64,000 nucleotides of DNA from Eucommia ulmoides (Eukaryota; Streptophyta; Magnoliopsida; Garryales; Eucommiaceae), in NCBI GenBank assembly GCA_016647705.1, contig CM028326.1, forward strand, positions 45,476,785 through 45,540,784, read 5' to 3'. Below are positions 1-16,057 of the stretch, one piece after another. How positions within the stretch are numbered: the stretch's first letter is position 1; each line of letters opens with the position of its first letter. The notes beneath the pieces are model-generated. The model had not been told where the DNA came from. It saw only the letters and a list, made by a program, of their open reading frames with translations, and ran no database searches. Both the position numbers and the translations under genes were made by a program.

Positions 1-292
1 GCTATTTATGCTTTGGAAATCAAGTATACAACAACAATACACTCACGAGAAGCTGGTTGAAAAAATTGTTTGGCCTCTACGGTCACGTCCCACCAACATA
101 AACATGTTTTGAATCTAGCATTAGTCTTACTCCTTGTCCGAATAAAAGATTTTTTTCTTCTCTGTTTTACCTTCCATTCTTTACTGAATCTGTATTTAGG
201 AGCATTAGCTTTGAGCCTCTCATTGCTGTCTATAGGGAGATGTTGTTTTCTAACTTTAATATTTCCCTCCCTATTAACCTGTTAATAAATTG
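1..292. other. intronic or upstream sequence of GAPB, no feature seen
   Basis: AT-rich sequence without a recognisable exon. The N-terminal GAPB exons (transit peptide and first half of the NAD-binding fold) are not here, so they lie before the window or are lost. A short open frame at 70-285 has no recognisable similarity and looks like chance. Confidence 0.5.
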
Positions 293-612
293 TGTTGGAT
301 TTAGCCCACATCAAATGTGGAAGGGGATGGTGGTCAAATTATAAATGTGAAAAAAAATCTCACCTCATGAGCTAATTTTTGTGGCTGAGAGTGGTCCAAG
401 ACCACTCTACACTGTTATTATAACAACTCTAGCCCAATAGTCACAAAGGAAGAGACTGGTCGAGAATTAGCTCCGATGTGTGAGGGGGAGATCGTTGAGT
501 TTATCTCATATCGAATGTGGAAGAGAATGGTAGTCAGGTTATATAATTGTGAGGGAAAGACTCACCTCATGAGCTAGCTTTTGGGGTTGACAGAGGTGCA
601 AGACCACCCTAC
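293..612 (+). mobile_element. TRIM-like short LTR element in a GAPB intron
   Basis: Two imperfect direct repeats of about 120 bp (293-410 and 493-612) share the order TGTTGRRTTTA..., CTCACCTCATGAGCTA and CAAGACCACYCTAC. They flank about 80 bp that ends in a purine run (TGTGAGGGGGAGAT) directly before the second copy, which fits a polypurine tract in front of a 3' LTR. The small size and lack of coding suggest a terminal-repeat retrotransposon in miniature. I see no clear primer binding site and no clean target duplication, so a simple segmental duplication of an LTR fragment is the alternative. Confidence 0.5.
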
Positions 613-673
613 AAATTGTAACCAGCCGGATAGATGATGGAACTTAACAGAGTGAAACTTTCCATTAAAATAA

Positions 674-5265
<4,592 letters not shown>

Positions 5266-5591
5266 GACGTGTTAATTTATTTTTTATTTATTTTTCCCTC
5301 TATTATTTTATTTATTGTATGTAATGCCAGTTTGGTTGCAATTTCATTACGTTTACATTCAACAGAGGGGAACCTAGAGGTGAATGAGGAAGTGTACTTG
5401 TTAGTTATTTGACCCCAAAATCTACTTGGTACTCTTAATTCACCTTTAAAAATAGAATTTAATTATGCTGGTTTTGTAAATAATGGTAAAAATACCAATT
5501 TAATGAGTACAATAGAAGATTAATTTATATTAATATCAACAAAGATTTATAATCATGATATGAACATGCACACATCGAATAATAAGGGGTT
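5266..5591. other. GAPB 3' flank
   Basis: T-rich sequence straight after the GAPB stop probably contains the 3' UTR and poly(A) site (for example TATTTTATTTATTGTATGTAATG around 5305). No other feature seen. Confidence 0.5.
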
Positions 5592-6079
5592 TTGACACTT
5601 TGCACCCCTGAAGTTTGGCCATTATTTTACTGTGGGCCATACAGTATCAATTTAAACACAACACCTTGAAGTTCTGTAATCATCCCACTTCAGTCCAAAT
5701 CAATACCTCCATTGCAATTTTGGGCGACAAAAAGTCAATTATGTGCACCCAACTATTTTTAAAGGGACTTTAAGGGTATTTTCAACATCTTCTTTTCTCC
5801 CTTACGTTTTTTCTACCAAAAGATGACAAACACACACACATATATAAGAGTGGTTGGATGAGAAAGAGAATAATAGGGAATGACAAGGTTGGAATTGCCT
5901 ATAAAATTTCTTAAAAATAGTCAGGAGCAAGTTAGGTGGTTGTTTTCAGTTCAAAATTGTAATGGGTGACCTAGGCTGTAGTGGCATAATTAAGAAACTT
6001 TAAGGTGTTATATATTCAAATTGAAAGTATGGGGACCAAAGTGAATTTTTTGTGAAACTTCAGGGGTATGAAGTGTCAA
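5592..6079. mobile_element. Mutator-like foldback MITE, 488 bp
   Basis: The ends are inverted: left TTGACACTTTGCACCCCTGA, right TCAGGGGTATGAAGTGTCAA, with more match inward (AAGTTTG against GAAACTT). The interior carries phrases typical of non-coding Mutator-like elements and has no open frame of interest. No convincing 9-bp target duplication was found. Confidence 0.65.
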
Positions 6080-6654
6080 TCAAGTCAACGCACATAAACA
6101 TTTGCAGCTGAATATATTTTGCAACAAATATTCCGTAATATGGCCAACAACAAATGTTCTAAAATGTCAACATATGCCAACAAATATTCTAGAGTGTTTA
6201 ATCCACAACAACAAATATTTCAAAATATAATCCAGCATTAAAACAAATATTACGAACATATTGTTACATAAAAATTACCAACATATTGTCACATAAAAAT
6301 GACTGTTCGAGTATTTTTTAATTCAATTATTTGTAGAATCAATCTCAGATTGGAATATGTGAATATACTAATAAGTTTTTCTTAGTAAAAAAATAAATGT
6401 GACATATTTATTTATAAAAAAAATCAGTTAGAAGTGAATAAAAAATTACCATTTAAAATACTCACTTGAAATTATTGATTGATATGTTGTGTGATTTATC
6501 CCACATTAGTTAGGGAAAATATGAAGAGTCATTCGTTAATACTCGGGTTACCTTTTAACAATAAGCCCTATAGGGCACTCAAGTGTTATGGACATAAAGT
6601 AGGTTAACAATTATATTATTAACAAAAGCATACGCGCACATCACAGCCACCTGC
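6080..6654. other. AT-rich spacer, nothing certain
   Basis: Simple AT-rich repeats around ACAAATATT. TGTTGTGTGATTTATCCCAC at about 6485 resembles an LTR start, but no second copy, primer site or coding sequence supports it. Confidence 0.35.
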
Positions 6655-6795
6655 CCGCCTGCCTACGAGGCTTGGGCCTTGGGCCTCTTGGCTTTGGAAC
6701 CACACCAAGTTCAAGAATGAACTTCTTAATCCATACCCCTTCCTTAATCGAATTGGATGCAACAATATACTCGGCCTTAGTTGTGAATCTGCAAT
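6655..6795 (-). mobile_element. Ty1/copia RNase H fragment
   Basis: On the minus strand one frame reads TKAEYIVASNSIKEGVWIKK, the conserved copia RNase H segment (compare TEAEYIAASEAAKEAVWLKK). Only about 140 bp remain, back to back with a Sirevirus LTR start on the other strand. An old fossil with no LTR of its own visible. Confidence 0.6.
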
Positions 6796-6807
6796 TATAA
6801 ATATTAT

Positions 6808-7094
6808 TGAACTCAAGGTTTTGATGAACAATTAAGTATTGATATTTTTTGTGAAACTAATGGTTTTATCGAGTGTTTCAAATTAGAGTTCTATGCATTT
6901 GATTAAGAAGAAGATTTGATGAAAAAAACATAAAGGGTGCAATATGAACATAATGAATATGCGAAAAGTTTTAAAAACATTGAAAAAAAATAGGTGAAAA
7001 TAACTATTTACTAATACACTCTTAATACTACCCGAATTAGGATCACACATAATACTTAAAATGAGTTAATTATATGTGTGTCATGATAAGAAGT
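6808..7094 (+). mobile_element. 5' piece of a Sirevirus-like copia LTR
   Basis: Begins TGAACTCAAGGTTTTGATGA and follows the LTR at 17167 closely for about 285 bp, to the motif GTCATGATAAGAAGT, where a Tat gypsy LTR is inserted. The rest of this LTR is not found on the far side of the gypsy element, so a deletion or rearrangement followed. Confidence 0.75.
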
Positions 7095-8276
7095 TAATAA
7101 GGGTATTTTCGAACACCGCTGGGTCAGCACTTGGGACCCAGCCACGTATCCATTTTTGTTGTGACATGGATGCATACCGGAATCTATTGTGTCACGCTAG
7201 AGCATACGTCGACCAAGGCTTCTCCCTAGAATCCCTTTTGCACCCAAGAAGGAGCAGGGTGCCTTACAAGGAAGTTGCCGCCTTGAGCTCAACATTGTGC
7301 CCTAGGCGGTCAACTTTAGGGACTTAGCCGTTCACCTCGACCGGCTCTCCATCCCAGCTCGTTTCTTCTCTAGGATTTCACGAATCTCCACTCTCCTCCA
7401 CCAACTCACCACCACAAGCTTAACAGAAGGCCCACTAGATTTTCCAAATGGGCCCAAAAGCCCAAGCCCAGTTATTATCCCCTAAACGCCCCAAATTATT
7501 GACTAAACACATGGTTTTGCCTAATTAGCCGTGTTTAGGCCCAACTGATTATGTCCAATGCCTACATATACCAAGAGCTATACATGTCACACCCCACCCC
7601 GGACACCCGTCACCGTGGGGCCGGCGTGACGTCGACACGACCTCATCTTAACGTCAAACCCACTAGTAAACAACAAAATGCATACAAAAATATACAACCA
7701 CAAATTCTGACCATATACAACATCTCTAACTGGGGACACACCCGTCCCTGAATTATAATAACAACAAAAGTATAACAATAATGAAACTCTCACAAGTTCG
7801 CCTCAAACAACTCCTCCCAAAATATTTTCATACTACACCATCGCCGGACTCTACCTAGTGCCAGTAAGGGACCGACTCCTAGTTGTTGTACCTGCAAGTG
7901 TACTGCCTTCTTAGTAAAATATTTTTAAAATAATAATACATTCTAAATATTACCACAATTAAATGTGGATCACGCATAAGTATATAAACACCACATAGCT
8001 CGTAAAATCTCTAGTATATAAGCAGTGAAAATAAAGCAATATAGATAAGTTCCATCCAAATCTATCTAGTATAAAATCATACCAATCATCATAATAAATA
8101 ATAAATCACCCAATATAAGTAAAACACCACATCTCAAACACACAACTCAAACACACATCTCAAACACACCACTCCACCACAAAACACATTGGCTAGCTAT
8201 AGCGATCGTTTTAACCTCACGATTGGGAGTTGCAACGGTACCGTACCATCCGTAGGATATGCCTTCCTACGAACAC

Positions 8277-8425
8277 CCATCACTTCGCCGAAGCGGATAA
8301 TCACTGCGCAGTATAAACGTCTAACATCACTCTGCCAAAACAAATAAACATCACTTCGCCGAAGCGGATAACATCACTCCGCCGAAGCGGATAAACATCA
8401 CTCCGCCGAAGCGAATCACATCACT
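8277..8425. repeat. short tandem repeat within the solo LTR
   Basis: Four or more copies of a unit of about 25 bp built on CATCACTYCGCCGAAGCGGATAA. Each contains the palindrome CTTCGCCGAAG or a near form (CTCCGCCGAAG), so the array can fold. Confidence 0.7.
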
Positions 8426-9881
8426 CAATAATATCGTCTAATCAACATCGTCAAATCACCACATAATTTTTAAAAGCATCTAATTTAAATACAATCATTT
8501 TCCATCATATATATATACACACAAATAATTTAGCAAGAAGACAGTACACTCACCTCGATATCTGTTTTGCAAAACTGACACTGACCACACTCTATCTGGA
8601 TGTCGGTGCCTGCGAACCTAATAATGACAGAGCCTATATTAATATTTTATGTAAAATCACCTAATCATGTAATGTAAACCCTAAGTTCCGCATTCTTCCA
8701 TTCCTCATATTTTATTTATGAAAATTGTTATTATTTTGATAATTTCATTCCGTTAATTATTGCATAAAAATCTTATAATATGAACGATCACAAATTTACT
8801 ATTCCGGTTACAAAAATTTTTATGCTAGAATTGAATTTAACAAAACTAAAATAAATTTAACGAAAAACAATAACCATTCCGAATCGTTCACGGGCCGTGA
8901 GATGGATTTGAATTTTATTGGGGTTATTTGTGAAATTCCCCTTTCCTCCATTTTTCTTTCTTAATCTTTCTTCTTTTTTTTTTTTTTTTCTCTGTTTTCC
9001 CGGTTCTGGGACTCGCCGCCGACCACTGCTCCGACCACGCCAGACACCCACGTGATCACCGACGGCCCACGCACGCCGGCGAAACTCCACAGCGATCCCA
9101 CCCCCAACAACTTCTCCCTCTCTCTCTTCCTTTTCCGCCTTTGCTCTGCTTCCTGCTCCCGTTTCAGAGCTGCTCTCTCCATCTCTCTCTCTTCTACTAC
9201 CGTCCATTGGCGACTTCCCACGCTCAGCTGACCCTGCACAACAACCACTACCGAACAACAACTACCATCGGTCGCCCCACAGCCGAACACGCACACCCAC
9301 AAGATTATCGAGTTCACATCCACACATACGCTGCAACCGTCAACGTTACACACACAACCAGTGAACACCATGGACAGAACACCCACTGCAGAAACAGCAT
9401 ACACACACACAATTATCAAGCAAAGTACACACACACGCACAACGTCGACGATATCGTCGGACCGAACGGAAAACTCACCTATACTGTCATACACCCACCC
9501 ACCGGTGGAACTACTAGATCGATGACGGAACAACACACATGCATGCCCACACACCTACCAAAATAATCAGAGACAAATATACACAATTACTCACCAGACG
9601 ACGGCGACAGATGGCAACGATCACACCGTTGACGATCTTACCCCCACGATCACCGAGTGAACAACCAAAAAACCACACAATTGATTCAAAGCAGAACGCA
9701 CACAGCAGCAGCAGCAACAGCAACAACACACACATGCATCCACGAGACACACGTACTGCTCACCGGAGAAACGGCGATCACGGAACTCCGACAGCCCCGT
9801 CCTCCTCCGATCCTCTTTCTCTCTCTCTAGATTTTTCTCAAATTTTCAAATTTGATCTTCCTTGATGAATTACATGCATGA

Positions 9882-9882
<1 letters not shown>

Positions 9883-9919
<37 letters not shown>

Positions 9920-10018
9920 CATGAATTAAGTGGATTGATTTGATCCTAAGCACGCCACGTCGCCCCACGATCTCTCTCTCCTTTCAGCCGGTTTGATTGT
10001 CCGTCATACACACACAGC

Positions 10019-10060
<42 letters not shown>
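9883..10060. repeat. (TA)n microsatellites
   Basis: Two runs of TA dinucleotide (about 9884-9918 and 10022-10056) near the 3' end of the solo LTR, separated by about 100 bp of mixed sequence. Confidence 0.9.
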
Positions 10061-10062
<2 letters not shown>

Positions 10063-13000
10063 TTAAAAAATTGTTAAATTTCACTTTTCTCCTCCAATTT
10101 CTTTAAGATCTTCATTTCAATAAATTTCAATTTTTAAAAGTTTCAAAAATTATAATTTCACCCTTAATATTTTTACTTTTTGATTTTTAATTGTCAATTT
10201 AAATCTCAAGTTTAAATATTTATGTTTCTAAATTTCTAATTTGACCCCCAACTTTTGATTTGAATTTTAATCAATAAAATTTTTACCCTAAAATTTTCTA
10301 ATACTCTATAATACAACTATTTATGACGTACGTTCTACAATTTAGGTTTTGCAATGCAAGCCCGAGGTACGTTTTATTACGCGAATATTTTGAGTTCATT
10401 TGTTTACTTGACGCATTTCTGTATATTTTCTCTCTGAGCTCTTATTCTCACACCGGAGGGGTTTCGCCGGGATAAATTCCGACCCGAGCCTTCCGCAAGT
10501 ATCACTTCCTGAGGAGTAGGACTCTGGATGCAACAGGACAGTCCTTCCAGAACCTAGTACAGCTCACGTGAAAAAATTTTAACCGTCGACTCCACCTCGG
10601 CAAAAGGACACCTATCATCTGACTGGACCGTACTCGAGGTTTTGACCACTTTAGGACACCAATAGTTTGGTGCCGTCTGTGGGAACCATATAAAAAGTCT
10701 TCCCCGGATCATTAATCTCCGCTTAGATGAACCTGAATAATAATAAGGTCTAGTCGTACAGATAGAGCTAAAAAAAAAAAAAAAAAAGATATGTCAAGAA
10801 CTCCTAGAACACCCCCCCCAACTCTCACCAACGAGGATAATTGCCCCCTCAAGACCAAGCAAGACCATCTACTCTGCCACCTGGGGCTACGGGACAGACC
10901 TTGGGAGTAGTGGAGGCATCTCGGGTTGATCTCCTTGAACGCTAAATAAGTGAGTTCAAGTCTTGTGTATAGCTCCTTATCACGCACTTGTCGCTGCCTT
11001 CTTTTTAGGGTAGACTAGCTCTCTAGACCGCAGTACCCGGGGATCCACCTCTTGACCACTTCGAATGGGCATATGCCTAAGGACTGCCCTCCACCTCGCA
11101 ACCCTAAGCTTGCAGGATGGGAGAGGGCTCCCCCGACAATGTCGAGATCTCCACCTCCTCTGTTGCATGAATTTGTAATAAGGGACCCATCAGTGTCCCC
11201 TAATAGTTGATCGCTTTATCAGCTAGCTAGGTCCAACCTCAAGAAACCAGCGTGAACATGAAGTTGGCTCCAACTCGCCTCCCTCCCATCACACTACGAC
11301 CCGAGCTGGGAGCAATCTTGTACGGAGAGAGCCCCAAGCAGAAGAGGATGTGAAGCGCTCCCAGACTAACATGGAAGTCTGCCTCCAAGAGGTGCAAGGA
11401 GGCCTAGTAGGACCAAGTGTTTTTGTGGAGGTAAGGTCTCCCTTTATGGAGGAAGTTTTGGAAGAAGTAGCATCGAGGCACTTTACCCACCCCCAGATGA
11501 ATTCGTATAATGGGATGTTAGATCTTGTTGACCACCTGTCCTTGTTCAAGACTCATATGGTGATGCAAGTGGCCTCTGTAGCTTTGTAGTGCAGTGCCTT
11601 TCCATCACCCTCACAGGTGCAGCGCGATCCGGGTTCCAAGGTCTGAGGCCAGCATTCATCTCCACCCTCAAGGAGCTCAAGCAGTTATTCCTAGATCGTT
11701 TCAGCTGCTCCCGGTGGAGGTCGAAGACCATGGCTCATATCTTTGCTCTTCAACAAGAGCCCATTGAATCTTTGGGAGACTATGTCGAACGCTTTAACGA
11801 AAAAGTAATGTGTGCGACGACCTCCCTGAAAGTGTAGCATTGAATGCCTTTGTGGACAAGCTCCAGGATCAGAGGTTGTCTTATGACCTCTACTCCAACC
11901 CTTAGAAGTCCAAATCAAACCCAAGACTCAAGAAGATTATAGGCAGAAGGGAGATTGCGACCCCTGCCCTGGGATAGGAGACCATTTTCTCCCCTAGGGC
12001 ATCACCAGCAAGGGTTCACCCCGCTTACGGCTTTGGTGGCCACCATCTTCACAGAGAAATCAAGGTGTGACTTCTTTCCTCCCTCGCCACCCTTGAGAAG
12101 AAAGCCATCCAGAAAGGTAATGACCAAGTACTATGAGTTCCACGGGGACCGAGGTACTCTAGTGAAAATTGTTTCTAGCTCAGGCAAGAAATTGAAGCTC
12201 TCATTTCGAAGAGGGTATCACGAAAATTATGTCCAAAGAAAAAATCAAGAGCACCCCACTGAGGAAGAACCACCAATAAAGCCTCAAGCCTAGAAAAGAC
12301 GAAAAAACTACACCCGTCCACAACCCTAGAGGATTGAGGTCGAGGACGATAAACAACGCATGGATGGGTATATCAACATCATCTACAATGGATTCGGCTC
12401 TAGAGGAAAAGCTCCATCCTCCAGGAAGAGGCATAAGCGAAGGGCCAAACAGAAAGCTGACAAGGACATGTATAAGGTAAGCGCAGTTGACACTACCTTA
12501 CACAATATTATTTCCTTTAGTGAGGCCGACTTCTAGGGATTACATATGCCCCACGAAGATGCCTTTATCATCACTGCCTTAGTCAATCATTTCAGGATGG
12601 GGCGCATCCTGGTCGACAGAGGGAGTTCAGGTGACATCATCTTTAATAGGCCTTTGACAAACTGAAGACAGAAGCTAGCGCTATGCAACCCACCAACTCT
12701 CTCCTAGTTGGTTTTAGGGAAGATGTGGTTAACTCCCTTAGATAGGTCTCTCCGCCCATCACAATTGATATAAGTCCAAGATCCGCAATGGTATGGACCA
12801 AGTTCTTAATTGTGGATAGACCATCGCCCTATAACGCTATCATATGATGATTGACTATCTCAACATTCAAGGCTATTTGCTCTCCGTACCACCAAGTCAT
12901 GATATTCCCTACCAACCAGGGGATCAAAGAGGTCAAAGGTGACCAGGAGGTGTCACGAGCTTGTTCCTAGAGGCCATTGAAATAAAAGAAATAGCAATCA

Positions 13001-14962
13001 CTGGCATGGCATGGGCCCCAAGGGTCTGAGCTAGAAACTTCTAAGCTTATGACCCTAGATGCTAAAGAAGTTTTGGTGCCAATTGACAACCCCAAGGATG
13101 AGGAGTCGGGCCCCCGCCCACGTGAAGAATTGGTTGAAGTTTTAATTCACCCAATTCTTGAAGAAAGAATTGTCAAAGTAGGAGCCAAGCTCACCTCAGG
13201 ACAACGAGCTGAGCTCATAAAGCTGTTACGAGAGAACGTTGATGTGTTCACCTGGTCTCATGATTAGCTCCCTAGAATCGATCCAAAAATAACCATGCAT
13301 AGGCTCTACACAGGCCCATACCATCCTCTAGTCAGGAAGAATATGAGGAAGTTCCATCTTGAATGCTCGAAAATCATGAAGGAAGAAATGCAAAAATTAA
13401 TCAAGTTTGAAGTTGTAGAAAATGTGACATTCTCGGACTGGTTTTCCAATGACGTGCTCACTCCTAAGGCTAGAGGCAAGTGGAGACTTTGCATAGACTT
13501 CAAGGACCTCAATAAGGCCTATCCTAAAGACTTATTTTCTTTACTAAGGATGGATCTAATCATCGACACCATGGCAGGTCACGAGCTCCTTAACTTTCTA
13601 GGCGCTTATGCCAGCTACAACTAGATCCTCATGTTCTCCCCTAACAAGAGAAAGACGTCTTTCATCATGGATAGGGGAACATACTGTCACAAGGTGATGT
13701 CCTTCAATATGCGTAACGCCGGAGCCACCTATCGAAGGTTGGTAAACAAAATGTTTATAGAGGAAATTCATAAAACCATGGAAGTTTACATTGATGATAT
13801 GTTAGAAAAGAGATCGCGAGCTCCTGATTTCCTGGAGCACCTCCTAAAATGTTTTAGCATGCTGAGGACCCACCAGATGAAGCTCAAACCCACCAAGTGC
13901 ATCTTCAGCGTCACTGCTAGGAAGTTCCTCGGGTATATGCTCTCTCAACGCGGAATTGATGCCAACCCTGACCAAATCACTGCTATACTTAGCATGTCAA
14001 TGCCCTTCTTAAAGAATGAAATCCAAATGATGACTGGGAATCCCTGAACCGGTTCATTTCTAAGTCTTCAAAGCGGTGTTTGCCCTTTTTCAAGGTGCTC
14101 CGTAAGAACAAAGACTTCACCTGGATAAATGAGTATTAACCCGCATTTTATGACCTGAAACACTACCTCTCCTTAACTTTCCTGCTCAATACCCCAAAGG
14201 GAGGGATAAGTTATTCTTGTATATTTTCTCTTCTTCAATTGCGGTAAGCGTGACCCTAGTGAGAAAAGAAAATGGTGTTCAGAACCCGATGTATTACTCT
14301 AGCAGGGTCCTCCTGGATGTTGAGACTAGGTACTCAAAATTCGAAGAGTTGACTTATGCCTTGCTGATCGTCTCTAGGAAACTCCGGCAATATTTCCAGA
14401 CACACACCATTATGGTTCTGACCGATTAACCCCTGAAACAGATCCTGCACTTTCCTAATGTCTCGGGAAGGCCGATGAAGTACAGTTTTGAGCTGGGACA
14501 GTTTCATATTGAATATCGATGAAGAACAGCTATCAAGGGCCAGGTTCTCGCCGATTCCATTGCAAAACTCACCTTCCCAAAAGAGCAGGATACAGAAGCA
14601 AATCACTAGGAACCTTCATCCCCGAGAGACCCGGGGACTTCCTCCAACCCATGCAACTTTGGCCCGACAGTGTGGCAGCTCTACATAGATAGATCGTCCA
14701 ATATGAGTGGCTTTGGGTAAGATATGATTCTAGTAGCCCCAGATAACAAGGTTGTTAAATAAGTTTTTCGACTAAGATTCAAGGCTACTAACAATGAGGT
14801 TGAATACAAAACCTTGCTCGTTGGTCTCTGCATGGATAGGGAATTCAATGTGCAAGCTATGCTAATCTTTTGTGACTTACAACTCATAGTCAACCAGGTA
14901 AACGACGACTACATGGCCAAGGAACCGAGCATGTCGGCATACCTGGAGAAGGAGTAACAGCC

Positions 14963-16057
14963 TAGTTTTCTAGGTCCGCCACGCTGTTTCTCCCCTTGGA
15001 GAATGAACACTAAAACTGAACGATCAATATTTTATAATTCATAAATTTAAGAATTTTTACAATGCGACGACGACAATTATAATTTGTCGATTTATCGAAT
15101 CGATTTTACAACAGTAAATAATAAATATTTAATTATATATGAAGTATGTCATTAACAAATTACAATCACTCTTTTATATTTCATATTTCGTAAAATATTA
15201 ATATCAATGTCATTAATGTAAAATATTTGTAAAATAATCATTGTTGTAAAATAATATTGAATTTGATATATTAAGTAATTATTCACTTAATGGTTTATAT
15301 GAATTTTATATAAACCACAGATTGATAATTATACGCAGGGATGTTCGTTAATGACATAATGAGAATTATACACGTGTAATCAAATTCGATAATTATAATT
15401 ATCGAATTTTTCGATTCAATTTTACAACCGTAAATATTTTGTACAATTATTACAAATTAAATGGAAACTCAAATAAAATTCTTGTCGCCGTTTCGCTCTC
15501 ACCAATCCTGCAATCAAAACTGTGGGTTTGTGAGCCAAAGGTCAGTAAAATTTTAACTCCTCTAATATGTGTATTTAATTAATAAAACAAATAAAATACA
15601 TAGGCATGTTCTCACATAACTTTCACATAGTCATAGTTATTTCATAAAAATTAACAACTATAATTCAACTACAAATAATAACATAAATCCATAATAGAGA
15701 TATTAAATACATATATTAGAATAGTTAGAAATTCTACCTGAAATCTGAAGCTGAAATTGACGTGATATAATTTCACTTATTTATTTGAGAGTATTTTCTT
15801 TTCTTGACCGAAATTAAAAGAGACGTGTATATATATAGGTGTCATTTGATCAATGTTTCTATTCCCATATTCCTTTTTTTTTTTTTTCTTTTTCTTTTTT
15901 TTTTTTTTCTTTCTATTTCTTTCCTTTCTTTTCTTTTTTTCTTTCCTCGTCACAAGTTACAGCCAAGCCCCCCAAACACATAATATACATGTGTTTCTAT
16001 ATATATGCCAAGGTTGATCACTCTGCTTCTTTTTTTATTATTATTAGTGATATTACA
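14963..16057 (+). mobile_element. chromovirus-like LTR (family B), degraded
   Basis: Resembles the solo LTR at 51690-53073 from start (GTCCGCCACGCTGTTTCTCC against GGCCGTCACTCGGTTTCTCC) through the shared TTTACAACAGTAAATAATAA to a GATATTACA end. Shorter (1.1 against 1.38 kb). It lies exactly between the broken Tat element and a Sirevirus tail, and its flanks (CAGCC and CTATT) do not match, so it marks a rearrangement breakpoint rather than a simple insertion. A poly-pyrimidine run (15870-15950) gives a false ORF. Confidence 0.6.

Larger units (their letters stand above)
7585..10353 (+). mobile_element. 2.77-kb solo-LTR-like insertion inside the family A 5' LTR
   Basis: Starts TGTCACACCCCACCCCGG and ends AGGTTTTGCA, flanked by the 5-bp target duplication ATACA / ATGCA. 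Removing it restores the family A LTR phrase found intact near 53930 (GGCTATGCAAGCCCGAGG). The TGTCACACCCC start, long size, lack of primer site and lack of coding fit a solo LTR of a chromovirus (Tekay/Del type), but the lineage is inferred. Open frames at 8857-9865 lie in CT-rich, CA-rich and GA-rich sequence on both strands at once and are not believable genes. Confidence 0.75.
7095..14962 (+). mobile_element. Tat-lineage Ty3/gypsy element no. 1 (family A), broken, 3' end missing
   Basis: 5' LTR 7095-10664 (about 800 bp once the inserted LTR at 7585-10353 is taken out), then a primer site (TTTGGTGCCGTCTGTGGG) from about 10666, a gag region (about 11290-12290), protease-like region (12540-12960), reverse transcriptase (13050-14050, with the IDDM motif), RNase H (14210-14580) and a second, archaeal-type RNase H (14660-14960). 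The second RNase H is the mark of the Tat lineage. The element stops there: integrase and 3' LTR are absent. It carries well over ten disabling changes and is an old fossil. It sits in a Sirevirus LTR. Fragments or copies of the same LTR occur at 35260, 53446, 54327, 55456, 56106 and 58693. Confidence 0.85.

Noticed and set aside
8857-9865. Overlapping open frames of 108-197 codons on both strands
   Set aside because: They lie in CT/GA/CA-rich low-complexity DNA of a solo LTR, are open on both strands at once, and show no domain.
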